Assembly (NCBI GenBank): GCA_018333535.1
Contig: JAGXTA010000126.1
Location: 1 to 40,478, forward strand
Source of the DNA: Deltaproteobacteria bacterium
GTDB taxonomy: Bacteria; Desulfobacterota; BSN033; UBA1163
Length of the DNA stretch: 40,478 nt
Reading direction: 5' to 3'
Shown here: one piece after another, positions 24,916 through 33,217 of the stretch
Position numbering within the stretch: the first letter of the stretch is position 1
How the letters are laid out: the number at the start of each line of letters is the position of its first letter
Made by a program: the position numbers and the translations under genes
Notes under the pieces: generated by a model
Told to the model about the DNA's origin: nothing
Seen by the model: only the letters and a program-made list of their open reading frames with translations
Database searches by the model: none

Positions 24916-26121
24916 ATGAAAAAGATTTTTTTAGCAATCGTTTGTCTTACTTTTCTTTTTGTGATCGGGGTGACCCCGGGTTACGCCCAAAAGGAAGTCG
25001 CTTACCTAAGTCTGGCTGATTACACCGGTGCCATAGCAGGCCTCAATGTCCCGGCGGATATGGGCTGTGAGGACTACATCAAAGACTTGAATGCCAGAGG
25101 CGGTGTGGACGGTGTAAAAGTAAAGTTTATCGGTGTAGACACCCGATACGATGTCGCCAGAGGAGTTTCCGCCTACAAAAGGTACCGTACGGAGCCCAAA
25201 CTTTTGGTGGTCAATGCCATTGGCACCCCTATCGGGAAGGCCGTCGCACCCCTGACGACAAAAGATAAGTTAATCACACTCGTTCCAGGAGATGGCGAAT
25301 TTCAGGCTAATCTTGGTAGGATCTTTGCTTGGGGTCCAACCTACCAGGACGCTTTTGCTGCCACCGTTGACTGGCTTCTTGCAGATTGGAAGAAGAAGGG
25401 GAAAACAGGAATGCCCAAGCTCGGTTTCATCTCATGGGATAGCGCTTATGGCAGGGAACCTCTCCGAGGCGGAAAAGAGTATGCTGAGAAGATGGGGGTG
25501 GCTATGGCTCCGCCTGAGTTTTTCCCGGCAGGATCACTGGACCATACCGTATATCTCAACCGATTGGCGAAAGCAGAGGTCAATTATATATTCGTCGGCG
25601 GAGTTGATCCCACACCGACTAATGTGATTCGAGATGCCCATAAATTGGGTTTAACCAAAACCATCCAGTTCTTCTGTGACTATTGGGGTCCTACCTCCCT
25701 CGGTACCCGACTCCATCCTGAAGCCCTGGAAGGGGTGGTGATGGGTTCTTACTATCTCCGTGGAGACGATGCCAGAAAACATCCGCTTGCAAACCTTTGG
25801 ACGAAGTATGGGCGAGGAAAATTGGAAGATATGAACGAGGTCTATACGATTGGGATGTCCTGGGCAATAACTTTTGAGGCGGCTCTAAAGAATGCCTTAA
25901 AACAGGTCGGCTATAAGAAGCTGGATGGTGAAGCTATCTTTCAGGCCTACCAAAACCTCACCGGTGTGCAGAGAGCCGGACTTCAAGGACCCTGTGCCTA
26001 TAGCCCAACTTCACGGAGAGGTAGTCTGGAGATCAAATTTTATCAGGTTCGAGCAGGAAAGGTTGTCTCCATATCGGATTGGATAAAGGCTCCTGACGCT
26101 GTATCCCTTCACAAATTTTAG
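24916..26121 (+). CDS. LivK-type periplasmic substrate-binding protein
   Basis: This is the periplasmic receptor of the importer, a type I binding fold of the Peripla_BP_6 family. The ATG at 24916 is preferred because AAGGAGG at 24901-24907 is eight bases away; the total is 401 residues. A signal peptide (KKIFLAIVCLTFLFVIGV) is followed by a likely cleavage after GYA. The mature protein starts KEVAYLSLADYTGAIAGL and has RGVSAYKRY near residue 75. The ligand cannot be read from the sequence; relatives bind amino acids, aromatic acids or other carboxylates. The adjacent acyl-CoA ligase favours a carboxylate. Confidence 0.9.
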   Translation: MKKIFLAIVCLTFLFVIGVTPGYAQKEVAYLSLADYTGAIAGLNVPADMGCEDYIKDLNARGGVDGVKVKFIGVDTRYDVARGVSAYKRYRTEPKLLVVNAIGTPIGKAVAPLTTKDKLITLVPGDGEFQANLGRIFAWGPTYQDAFAATVDWLLADWKKKGKTGMPKLGFISWDSAYGREPLRGGKEYAEKMGVAMAPPEFFPAGSLDHTVYLNRLAKAEVNYIFVGGVDPTPTNVIRDAHKLGLTKTIQFFCDYWGPTSLGTRLHPEALEGVVMGSYYLRGDDARKHPLANLWTKYGRGKLEDMNEVYTIGMSWAITFEAALKNALKQVGYKKLDGEAIFQAYQNLTGVQRAGLQGPCAYSPTSRRGSLEIKFYQVRAGKVVSISDWIKAPDAVSLHKF

Positions 26122-26129
26122 AGATGCGA

Positions 26130-26292
26130 TTACAGTGATTAAAAAAAGATTACACAGATTTAGTAACAAGATTAAATAGATTTAAAAAAGGATTACACAG
26201 ATTTTTTGAATTCTCGATGAATTTCAAATCCGTGTAATCAGTTCCTAATCGTTGTAATCAGAGATTTCTGGGCTTTTCAGAAATCTCAAGAG
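26130..26292. repeat. Interspersed GATTACA-type repeat, copy 2
   Basis: It contains several GATTACA words, AATCCGTGTAATC and a perfect GAGATTTCTG/CAGAAATCTC hairpin at 26260-26287. Bases 26227-26288 closely match 17324-17386. It lies directly in front of the lipoprotein gene. Confidence 0.7.
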
Positions 26293-26306
26293 AGGAGGGA
26301 AAATCG

Positions 26307-26801
26307 ATGAACTCTTTCAGAAAGATAATGATTGTTCTCAGCCTTTTAATATTCCTTTTGCCTTTCATGGCTTGTAGCACTCTGTTTCCACCTCCAAAAC
26401 CAAAAGCTACGGTGGCCGTCACTCCTGCGCAGGTAGAATTGGCATTCCCGGGCATCTTGAGGGTGCCTATCGTTTTCACGGGTACGGGGTGGAAACCCAA
26501 AGAGATGGTGGTGGTGGATATGGTTCTCCCTCCGGGGGTGCAAATGCAAGGGGTCAAACCCGGAGAGGATGTCGGGATCGCCTATGGGGAGGCAGATGAC
26601 GCAGGCAATTTCAAAGGAGAGGTTCCTGCCAGCGCAAAATTGAACACCTTCTTTCGGGTGGGATACACTCTTATTCTGTCTATTGATCCAAAAACCCTGA
26701 ATCCCATTCCTCCTGGAGTTTATACGATAAAAGCATCAGGAACGGACTCTGGAGCTTTGGCAACCACGACATTGGAGTTTGTGGCACCCATCAAGAAATA
26801 G
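26307..26801 (+). CDS. Putative lipoprotein encoded in the Liv operon
   Basis: I do not recognise the family. The 164 residues start with a basic then hydrophobic signal (MNSFRKIMIVLSLLIFLLPF) ending in a lipobox-like MAC, so C23 would be lipidated; phenylalanine at -3 makes the box slightly weak. A proline-rich linker (FPPPKPK) follows and the remainder looks like an all-beta Ig-like domain, with FTGTGWKPKEMVVVDMVLP and PPGVYTIKASGTDSG. A strong GAGGAGGG site precedes the ATG. It sits between the substrate-binding protein and livF, suggesting an accessory envelope factor of this transporter. Confidence 0.8.
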   Translation: MNSFRKIMIVLSLLIFLLPFMACSTLFPPPKPKATVAVTPAQVELAFPGILRVPIVFTGTGWKPKEMVVVDMVLPPGVQMQGVKPGEDVGIAYGEADDAGNFKGEVPASAKLNTFFRVGYTLILSIDPKTLNPIPPGVYTIKASGTDSGALATTTLEFVAPIKK

Positions 26802-26808
26802 GAAATTC

Positions 26809-26940
26809 TTAAGTTCAAATGTCAAAGTTGAAATTTCAAATGAAATTTAAAGCTCAAATGACAAAGTTTATCTAAAAAAGTTTTAACATTCAGTCATTTG
26901 ACATTCATTTGACATTTGGATTTTGAAATTTGACATTGGT
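26809..26940. repeat. CAAATGTCAAA-type imperfect inverted repeat, second copy
   Basis: TTCAAATGTCAAAGTTGAAA on the left and complementary words such as CATTTGACATTTGGATTTTG on the right flank an A/T-rich centre. It lies between the lipoprotein gene and livF and resembles 24724-24870. Confidence 0.6.
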
Positions 26941-26946
26941 TTATTG

Positions 26947-27741
26947 ATGCTTCGTCTCAACAATATCGAAGTCATTTACAGCAATGTGATCCTGGTCCTG
27001 AAAGGGGTCTCCCTTGAAGTGCCTGACGGGAAAATCATCTCATTATTGGGCGCCAATGGCGCAGGGAAGACGACTACCCTGAAATCCATTTCAGGAGTCC
27101 TCTATACGGAATTGGGTGAAGTCACGGATGGAAGCATTGAGTTTGACGGGGTGAGGATTGACGGTAAGGCGCCGGAAGAGATCGTTCAGATGGGAATTGT
27201 TCAGGTGATGGAAGGCCGCCGCCTGTTTGAACATCTCACCGTGGAGGAAAATCTCTGGGTGGGAGCCTATGCCCGAAACGATAAAGAGGCAATTCTAAAA
27301 GACCTCCATTTGGTCTACCACTACTTCCCGAGGCTTAAAGACCTGCGAAGACAGGTGAGCGGCTATCTCTCCGGCGGAGAGAGGCAGATGCTGGTTATGG
27401 GACGCGCCCTCATGTCTCATCCAAAGGTAATGCTTCTCGATGAGCCCTCTCTCGGGCTTAGCCCCCTTCTCGTCAGAGACATTTTTGAAGTCATTAAAAA
27501 GATCAATCGAGAGGAAAAGACGTCTATCCTCCTGGTGGAGCAGAACGCGAATATCGCCCTTTCCATATCAGATTTTGGCTACATCATGGAGAACGGCCGG
27601 GTTGTTTTAGATGGTCCCTCCCCTAAACTGAAGGAGAACGAGGATATCAAGGAGTTCTATCTCGGCCTCAGCCAGGTCGGAAAACGGAAAAGCTTTCGGG
27701 AGGTGAAACACTACCGAAGAAGAAAGAGATGGCTGTCTTAA
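26947..27741 (+). CDS. livF: LivF-like ABC transporter ATPase
   Basis: This second ATPase of the importer has 264 residues from the ATG at 26947. Walker A GANGAGKTT is at 35-43, the signature LSGGERQM starts at 141 and Walker B VMLLDE at 161-166, with LVEQNA as the switch region. The usual LivF features EGRRLFEHLTVEENL at about 89-103 are present. No clear ribosome-binding site precedes this ATG; an ATG at 26923 would add eight residues of low-complexity repeat sequence and is less likely. The basic C-terminal tail is somewhat longer than usual. Confidence 0.93.
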   Translation: MLRLNNIEVIYSNVILVLKGVSLEVPDGKIISLLGANGAGKTTTLKSISGVLYTELGEVTDGSIEFDGVRIDGKAPEEIVQMGIVQVMEGRRLFEHLTVEENLWVGAYARNDKEAILKDLHLVYHYFPRLKDLRRQVSGYLSGGERQMLVMGRALMSHPKVMLLDEPSLGLSPLLVRDIFEVIKKINREEKTSILLVEQNANIALSISDFGYIMENGRVVLDGPSPKLKENEDIKEFYLGLSQVGKRKSFREVKHYRRRKRWLS

Positions 27742-27744
27742 AGG

Positions 27745-27905
27745 TATATAAATTCGAATATCGAAGCACGAAATTCGAAACAAATCCAAATTTCAAATGT
27801 TTTAAATTTAAAAAATCACATATAAAAGAAAAAGTTTGGGTCATTTGAGATTCGAATTTTGGTCATTGTTTCGGATTTCGACATTCGTAATTCGGATTTT
27901 TCATT
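27745..27905. repeat. TTCGAAATTCG-family inverted repeat, copy 3
   Basis: Left-arm words (ATATCGAAGCACGAAATTCG) and right-arm words (GTTTCGGATTTCGACATTCG) are approximate complements, as in the copies at 7899 and 23312. It separates the convergent livF and DUF35 genes. Confidence 0.7.
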
Positions 27906-27918
27906 CGCTTGTCGATGA

Positions 27919-28356
27919 TTAAACCGGCTCCAATACAATTGTGATCTTGCCGTCGGGAAGGGTGAAGGGCGAGGCCTTCATCTTCATCCCCACCTTGATT
28001 TTTTTGACATCCATTTTGGGAATCCAGCCCATTACAGGCAATCCCTTCCCCGCTTCAATGATGCCGACCGGACAGGGCTCAAATTGAAGGCTCGAGAATG
28101 GCATCAGGGGTTGTCGGACAGCAAAATGTTCCGGAGGGACGTGAATTTTTGTAAAGGTGAGAAGTTTGCCCTCGGCTTTGATCTCTTTCCACTCCATGTC
28201 GCTTGCCATGCAAGCGGAGCAATCGGCCTGGGGCGGATAATACTGTTTCCCGCACTTTTTGCAGAGAGTGGACATGATCTTTCCCCCTGCCAAATCATCC
28301 GCAAACCGGTTCACCTTTGTCTGGCTGATGAAAAGAGAAAAATTCTTAAACTCCAT
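27919..28356 (-). CDS. Zn-ribbon OB-fold protein (DUF35 family), thiolase partner
   Basis: DUF35 proteins are small partners of SCP2-type thiolases and HMG-CoA synthases, forming complexes that shuttle acyl-CoA intermediates. From the ATG at 28356 the protein is 145 residues. The zinc ribbon is C32, C35, C46 and C49 (LCKKCGKQYYPPQADCSACM), and an OB-fold domain follows (GKLLTFTKIHVPPEHF). The start lies one base after the thiolase stop codon, with GGAGG in the thiolase end, so the two are translationally linked. BbsA of anaerobic toluene degradation is a known example of such a partner. Confidence 0.9.
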   Translation of the reverse strand: MEFKNFSLFISQTKVNRFADDLAGGKIMSTLCKKCGKQYYPPQADCSACMASDMEWKEIKAEGKLLTFTKIHVPPEHFAVRQPLMPFSSLQFEPCPVGIIEAGKGLPVMGWIPKMDVKKIKVGMKMKASPFTLPDGKITIVLEPV

Positions 28357-28357
28357 T

Positions 28358-29521
28358 TTATTGCCTCCTGAAGATATGAATGAATGACACCTGTCCGGAT
28401 CCGCCCACATTGTGCGTCAGGCCGACCTCCGGATCCTTCACCTGTCTCGGGCCTGCTTCTCCTCTTAACTGCTTCGTAATTTCGACGGCCATGGAAACGC
28501 CCGTGGCTCCGAGAGGATGGCCTTTTGACTTCAATCCTCCGTCCACATTGACCGGAATTCGACCTTCCACATAGGTCTCCTTCGCCTCAATCAACTTCCC
28601 TCCCTCTCCCTTTTCACAGAAACCGAGGTCTTCATAAGCCACCACTTCCGCAATCGTAAAACAGTCGTGGACCGTGGCGACATCGATATCCGAGGGCCCC
28701 ACTCCCGCCATCTTATAAGCGGCTCTGGCTGCCTCGCGAGTGGCCTGAAGAGAGGTTAAGGATTTCCTGTCACCAAGCCTCATCGCATCCGTCCCGCAAC
28801 CCAGGCCTGCAACCCAGACCGGTTTCTTCGAAATCGCCTTTGCCTTTTCTTCCGAAGCAAGGAGGATGGCGGCTGCCCCATCAGTGATCAGACTGCAATC
28901 ATAAAGCTTGAGCGGATAGGCAACGGTAAAGGAGGTGACCGCCTTCTCCAGCGTGATCTCCTTCTGCATCTGTGCATAGGGATTGAGGCTTCCATAATAG
29001 TGATTCTTGACCGCTACTCTGGCTAACTGCTCTTCCGTCGTTCCATACTCGGCCATATGGGCATTGGCGATCATGGCGTAGTAACCCGGAAAGGTCGTTC
29101 CGAAGGGATACTCCCAGGTCGCATCGCCTGCACGGCCCATGATCTCTGTGGCTGTGCTCGTGGGAACCTCTGTCATCTTCTCTACACCGACCACTAAAAC
29201 TACATCCGCCAAGCCGGAAGCGATATTTGCCCACCCTGTTCTTAAGGCAGCGCTCCCCGTGGCACATGCGGCTTCCACTCGAAAATTGGGTTTGGGATGA
29301 AAACCGATGTAGTCATGGACCTGAGCAGAGGGTTGAATGCCGAAAGAGAATTCATCCCCTGCCACACCGGTCACCATGCTGTCCACTTCTTTTAAAGTGA
29401 TCCTGGAGTCATCCAGGCAGGCCTTCACCGCCTCGAAGACAAGCTCTCTGAGAGAAGCATCTGATCTGACCCCAAACTTCCCATGTCCGATTCCAACAAT
29501 GCCTACTTTTCTCATCTCCAC
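28358..29521 (-). CDS. SCP2-type thiolase (acetyl-CoA acyltransferase-like)
   Basis: This 387-residue thiolase belongs to the archaeal/SCP-x-like branch. The nucleophile is C86 in AACATGSAA, with H285 in VHDCF and H335 in KGHPLGATG. The C-terminal motif is NVGGSG at about 371-376 instead of the CGG(G)CG of classical thiolases, as is typical when a DUF35 partner is present. It probably cleaves a 3-ketoacyl-CoA, or forms one, with the downstream zinc-ribbon protein. Exact substrate is unknown. A perfect palindrome lies just upstream, at the border of the restriction-modification genes. Confidence 0.9.
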   Translation of the reverse strand: MEMRKVGIVGIGHGKFGVRSDASLRELVFEAVKACLDDSRITLKEVDSMVTGVAGDEFSFGIQPSAQVHDYIGFHPKPNFRVEAACATGSAALRTGWANIASGLADVVLVVGVEKMTEVPTSTATEIMGRAGDATWEYPFGTTFPGYYAMIANAHMAEYGTTEEQLARVAVKNHYYGSLNPYAQMQKEITLEKAVTSFTVAYPLKLYDCSLITDGAAAILLASEEKAKAISKKPVWVAGLGCGTDAMRLGDRKSLTSLQATREAARAAYKMAGVGPSDIDVATVHDCFTIAEVVAYEDLGFCEKGEGGKLIEAKETYVEGRIPVNVDGGLKSKGHPLGATGVSMAVEITKQLRGEAGPRQVKDPEVGLTHNVGGSGQVSFIHIFRRQ

Positions 29522-29550
29522 TCTATCCTTTCTTTCCGATCACCGTTCTT

Positions 29551-29595
29551 GGTGCAAAAGAAGCCTGAAAGTTTTGGACGTTAGTCTTTTGCACC
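29551..29595. repeat. Perfect 11-bp inverted repeat at the border of the restriction-modification module
   Basis: GGTGCAAAAGA at 29551-29561 and TCTTTTGCACC at 29585-29595 are exact complements around a 23-base loop. It lies 30 bases upstream of the thiolase start and 30 bases beyond the endonuclease stop. No U-tract follows, so terminator function is uncertain. Confidence 0.65.
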
Positions 29596-29624
29596 GTGTT
29601 ATATGAAGTTGCGCCCCATTTCAC

Positions 29625-30581
29625 TCATCCGTGTGAAAGCGACCATAAATCCTTTACCAGGAATTGCTGAAAGTAGAATATCTGCTCACGTAGTCTTGCG
29701 TTGGTAGTCATTTCTGGCCTGGGATCGACGTAATAAACCCCATCAAGTTTGTTCAATGCCACCGTATAACCCAAGAAGTGATTGCTCTTGAAGGTCGTGT
29801 TAACCCCGAAAATGCTATTCCCTTTTTTAGCACGTTGAACGTCGTGAAGGAAGATAGCGATCACCGGTATATCTCTTCCCAGGAGTTTGGTCAGCAAATA
29901 CTTGTCAAGAAAGACCTTGTCTATCCTGTCTTTGCTTGTCGTCTTTACTGAACCGACAACTTCTGAAACGTTTATGAACTTCGTTTCTGAAGTAATAATA
30001 GCTTTATTACAAGAAAATACTAAATCCAGCTCGTAGGACATCTCGTAACCAGGAAAGCCTGGTATCGGAATGTTTATGGTCCGGGGTTCGCACTCTATAC
30101 CTACTTCCTGGATAATCAGCTTAACGAGTGTCTCGAAGAGTTGTCCCACTCGCTTCCTGGATTGGTTGGGGTTGTCGAACGAGTCACCTATGCAACCGAT
30201 AGCCTGCTGGATAGTGTAGACGATTTTATTAATCTCTTTCGATTCTACGTATCGCTTCCAATCCTTTTTCTCAATAGCTGCTTCCTGGTGCTCCTTCAGA
30301 TCAGCGAGAAGAGCCATAAACATTTCAAAGGCATTCTTAAAATCTTTGATCGATTCTATGAACAAATTAGCATTTAGGGGTCGAGTAATCTTGTGGCCAT
30401 ACACTTCGCCATATTGATAAAAGAAGTAGTTGGACTGAGAGGGCGAGACGATTCGTATGGGACGTGTTTTTCCCATGAACACAAGGAATTCTTTACAGAT
30501 TTTAGAATAGTCGGCCAGCGCCTTGAATGCCGACTTGTCCTGGACACCTTCTTGAAGGTCCCCCAATGTTACTTTCTTCAT
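29625..30581 (-). CDS. Putative type II restriction endonuclease
   Basis: This 318-residue protein has a candidate PD-(D/E)XK nuclease core: E150 in GQLFE, D186 in YELDLVF and E199-x-K201 in TSETKF, with the spacing expected between the catalytic aspartate and the ExK. It begins inside the methyltransferase stop codon (ATGA overlap), the usual arrangement of a restriction-modification pair. No specificity can be assigned from sequence. The role rests on gene pairing plus the active-site pattern; I do not recognise a named family. Confidence 0.78.
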   Translation of the reverse strand: MKKVTLGDLQEGVQDKSAFKALADYSKICKEFLVFMGKTRPIRIVSPSQSNYFFYQYGEVYGHKITRPLNANLFIESIKDFKNAFEMFMALLADLKEHQEAAIEKKDWKRYVESKEINKIVYTIQQAIGCIGDSFDNPNQSRKRVGQLFETLVKLIIQEVGIECEPRTINIPIPGFPGYEMSYELDLVFSCNKAIITSETKFINVSEVVGSVKTTSKDRIDKVFLDKYLLTKLLGRDIPVIAIFLHDVQRAKKGNSIFGVNTTFKSNHFLGYTVALNKLDGVYYVDPRPEMTTNARLREQIFYFQQFLVKDLWSLSHG

Positions 30582-31606
30582 CGAATTGATCGCCTGCGCT
30601 CAGCGTTCAAAAAGTCGTACTCGATCCATTTTTCCACTGGCCAATTTTCTACCAGTTCAATTCTTCGCACTGCCCATTGACAATACTCAATGGAAATATC
30701 ACACCCCTTCCACCTTCGTTTTAGCTGCTCTGCAATTACAGCGGTTGTTCCTGATCCCAAAAAAGGATCAATTACCAGATCACCAGGATTGGACGATGCT
30801 AAGACAATTCTTCTTAGTAGTTCCTCCGGTTTTTGAGTAGGATGGGGAGTCTTTTCATGCATCCCATTGCATGTCGTAGGTATCTCCACGACATCCCTTG
30901 GTTTGGCCCCCTTTGGATGTGGACGCCAAAGATGATTCTTGTTTTTGTCATTTTTCCCGTTCTTTCCATACTGGCTTGTATCAGCCTGCGGATGGTCTGG
31001 ATACTTCATGGTGTGCCTGCCGTAAGGAATTCTCACATGGTCAATATTGAAAGTAAATTGTTTCCTTTTCCTGAAGTGCAATATACTTTCATGTGAACGT
31101 CCCCAGTCATTACCTAAGTTGGCTTTATTCTCGTAGTGCCAAACTATCCAACGGCAACCCTGGAAGAAACGAGAAGCTGGAAGTTTCAGATCAGCCAAAA
31201 TTTCTGAGAAACCACAGATGTAAAGCGTTCCTGTTGTCTTTAAAACTCTCGCAGCCTGTTCTACCCATTGAAGCGTCCAGGCGACGTACTCTTCCTGAGA
31301 CCTAAAATTGTCCCATTCTGCCTTTTTTAGGTTATAAGGTGGATCTGCAAAAACGAGTTCAACCGATTCGCTCGGAAGCGAACGTAGCCAAGTAATCGCA
31401 TCTCCAACCCAGATTTCGCCGTTAGGATGATCATAGAAGAGAGTGGGGACTTCTGGTTTGAATTGCGTAGGATCTGTTTGAGCAAACGATCCTTTAAGCA
31501 CTGGTTGGCCAAAGAAACTGAGAATCTTTTTATTGCGGGCGTAATCCGCTGATGGTTCTCGTATCTCAATCATGACTTCTTGCTTTCGCTCTCTCTTTTT
31601 GCTCAT
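30578..31606 (-). CDS. Beta-class DNA methyltransferase (N6-A or N4-C), type II modification enzyme
   Basis: This enzyme methylates the exocyclic amino group of adenine or cytosine and should protect sites cut by the paired endonuclease. The 342 residues have the catalytic motif DPPYNL at 88-93 before the SAM motif FLGSGTT at 282-288, the order that defines the beta class, with HPTQKP at 255-260. The intervening part (about 160-250) is the likely target-recognition region. Adenine is favoured slightly by DPPYNL but cytosine-N4 is not excluded. A methionine at residue 12 is an alternative start. The pair interrupts a run of CoA-metabolism genes. Confidence 0.9.
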   Translation of the reverse strand: MSKKRERKQEVMIEIREPSADYARNKKILSFFGQPVLKGSFAQTDPTQFKPEVPTLFYDHPNGEIWVGDAITWLRSLPSESVELVFADPPYNLKKAEWDNFRSQEEYVAWTLQWVEQAARVLKTTGTLYICGFSEILADLKLPASRFFQGCRWIVWHYENKANLGNDWGRSHESILHFRKRKQFTFNIDHVRIPYGRHTMKYPDHPQADTSQYGKNGKNDKNKNHLWRPHPKGAKPRDVVEIPTTCNGMHEKTPHPTQKPEELLRRIVLASSNPGDLVIDPFLGSGTTAVIAEQLKRRWKGCDISIEYCQWAVRRIELVENWPVEKWIEYDFLNAERRRSIR

Positions 31607-31696
31607 CTTGGCTTTCTCTTACCTTGTATTGTAATCCGTTCGGGGCGCGATTTCACATAACTCACGGATATCTGCACCATCCATGTGGTTCAAAGA

Positions 31697-33205
31697 TCAC
31701 TTCCCGTATAACTCCTTCACCTTTGGCCGGTCTATCGAACCATCTGCCTTCTTGGGAAGCGAGTCGACAAACTGAACATAACCCGGTTTTTTATATCGTG
31801 CGATTCTTCCTCCGACGAAATCGATCAGCTCCTTTTCCGTCAGTTTCGCATTCGGTTTTAAGACACAGATGGCCTTGATACCCTCACCAAATTTAGGGTC
31901 GGGCACTCCGATGACTGAAACTTCACTGACGCAAGGATGTTCAAGGATAACCTTCTCCACTTCGATGGGATAGACATTCTCGCCGCCGGGTTTGATCAGC
32001 TCCTTTTCGGCCTTTCTGCCCGCAAACCAGAGAAATCCGTCTTCATCAAGACGGCCCGCATCACCGGTGTGATGCCAGCCATCCCGGAAAGTGTGCCGCG
32101 TCAGCTCTTCTTCTCCCCAGTAACCGTGAAAGATCATGGGGCTCTGAAGCAAGATCTCCCCCACTTTTCCCGTTTCAACCTCCTGATCAAATTCATCTAT
32201 AATCTTCACATTAATCAGGGGACTCGGTTTCCCTGCGCACCCGGGTCTTTCCCTGTTTGCGCAGACGCAGGTCAAGCCCATTGTCTCCGTCTGGCCATAG
32301 ATCAGCCAGAACTGGCCTTGACCCAGGCTTTCAAACCTCTTGACTGTTTCTGGCAATTCGATGCCCAGCACATGTTTTATTGAGGAGAGGCTGTACTCCC
32401 CTTTTGCCGCCTCGTCGAGCAACTGGAGTAGAATGGGAGGAAAGTCTCCAATAACAGTTACTTTCTCTTCGTGGATTGTCTTTAAGGCAACCTTCGGATC
32501 ATATTTTGACATGATCAGGTTTCTTCCTCCCACATGCATAATGGTCAGGGCTGCCATCATTCCCGCAATGTGAAATAGAGGAAGAATGTTGAGATAGGAA
32601 TCCTCAGGAGAAAGGCCGAACAGTCCGATGCCCTGAATGGAACAGGCGATGAGATTATGATGGCTGATGATGGCGCCGCGGGGTTTCCCCTGTACGGCGG
32701 CGGTATGCATGATGATATAGGGATCGTCGCCGCCGAGGTCAATGATGGGTGCGGGTTGGCCCTTCAGGAGTGAATCGAAAGGCGTGTAGGCCCCTCCCCC
32801 CGGGCCAAAGGTCACAAACTCTTTTAATGATGGGCAGTCCCCACGAAGGTCGGAGATCATCTTTTCAAAATCCGGGTCGACAAAGACCATGACGGGTTGG
32901 GTGTTGGTAAGGTTATAGCCGACTTCGTCAGCGGTCAGGCGAAAATTGATGGGCACCATGATGGCCCCGAGAGCGGCAATGCCGCCCATCAGCGTTAAAT
33001 ATTGAGGATAATTCTTTGCCAGCACCGCAATACGGTCTCCCTTTTTTATCCCCTTGCGATTCAATGATCCAGCCAGGATATTGACCTGATCGAAGAGTTC
33101 TCCAAAAGTGATCCGTTGCTCCTCTGTCTGGATGGCCGTCTGGTTTTTATAAATTTTTGCATTCCTCTTAAAGATGTCATAGATCGTAAAACTTCGTACT
33201 TTCAT
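31697..33205 (-). CDS. AMP-dependent acyl-CoA ligase-like protein with altered motifs
   Basis: This 502-residue member of the ANL superfamily resembles fatty-acid/aryl-CoA ligases along its length (YGQTETMGL; HHTGDAGRLDEDGFLWFAGR; GGENVYPIEVE). Two motifs deviate. The Ser/Thr/Gly-rich phosphate loop, usually YTSGTTGxPKG, is MHTAAVQGKPRGA at 166-178. The C-terminal lysine of the usual PKTxxGK motif is replaced: the end reads LPKKADGSIDR, with serine at 490. Such altered ligases occur in some anaerobes, but activity may be limited to a partial reaction or need another protein. An orphan ligase C-terminal fragment lies 12 bases upstream. Confidence 0.85.
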   Translation of the reverse strand: MKVRSFTIYDIFKRNAKIYKNQTAIQTEEQRITFGELFDQVNILAGSLNRKGIKKGDRIAVLAKNYPQYLTLMGGIAALGAIMVPINFRLTADEVGYNLTNTQPVMVFVDPDFEKMISDLRGDCPSLKEFVTFGPGGGAYTPFDSLLKGQPAPIIDLGGDDPYIIMHTAAVQGKPRGAIISHHNLIACSIQGIGLFGLSPEDSYLNILPLFHIAGMMAALTIMHVGGRNLIMSKYDPKVALKTIHEEKVTVIGDFPPILLQLLDEAAKGEYSLSSIKHVLGIELPETVKRFESLGQGQFWLIYGQTETMGLTCVCANRERPGCAGKPSPLINVKIIDEFDQEVETGKVGEILLQSPMIFHGYWGEEELTRHTFRDGWHHTGDAGRLDEDGFLWFAGRKAEKELIKPGGENVYPIEVEKVILEHPCVSEVSVIGVPDPKFGEGIKAICVLKPNAKLTEKELIDFVGGRIARYKKPGYVQFVDSLPKKADGSIDRPKVKELYGK

Positions 33206-33217
33206 TTTTTCCCCCTT

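Noticed and set aside
29533-29624. Integron attC-like site at the restriction-modification border
   Set aside because: The palindrome lacks recognisable RYYYAAC and GTTRRRY core sites in the right positions, and no integrase gene is present.
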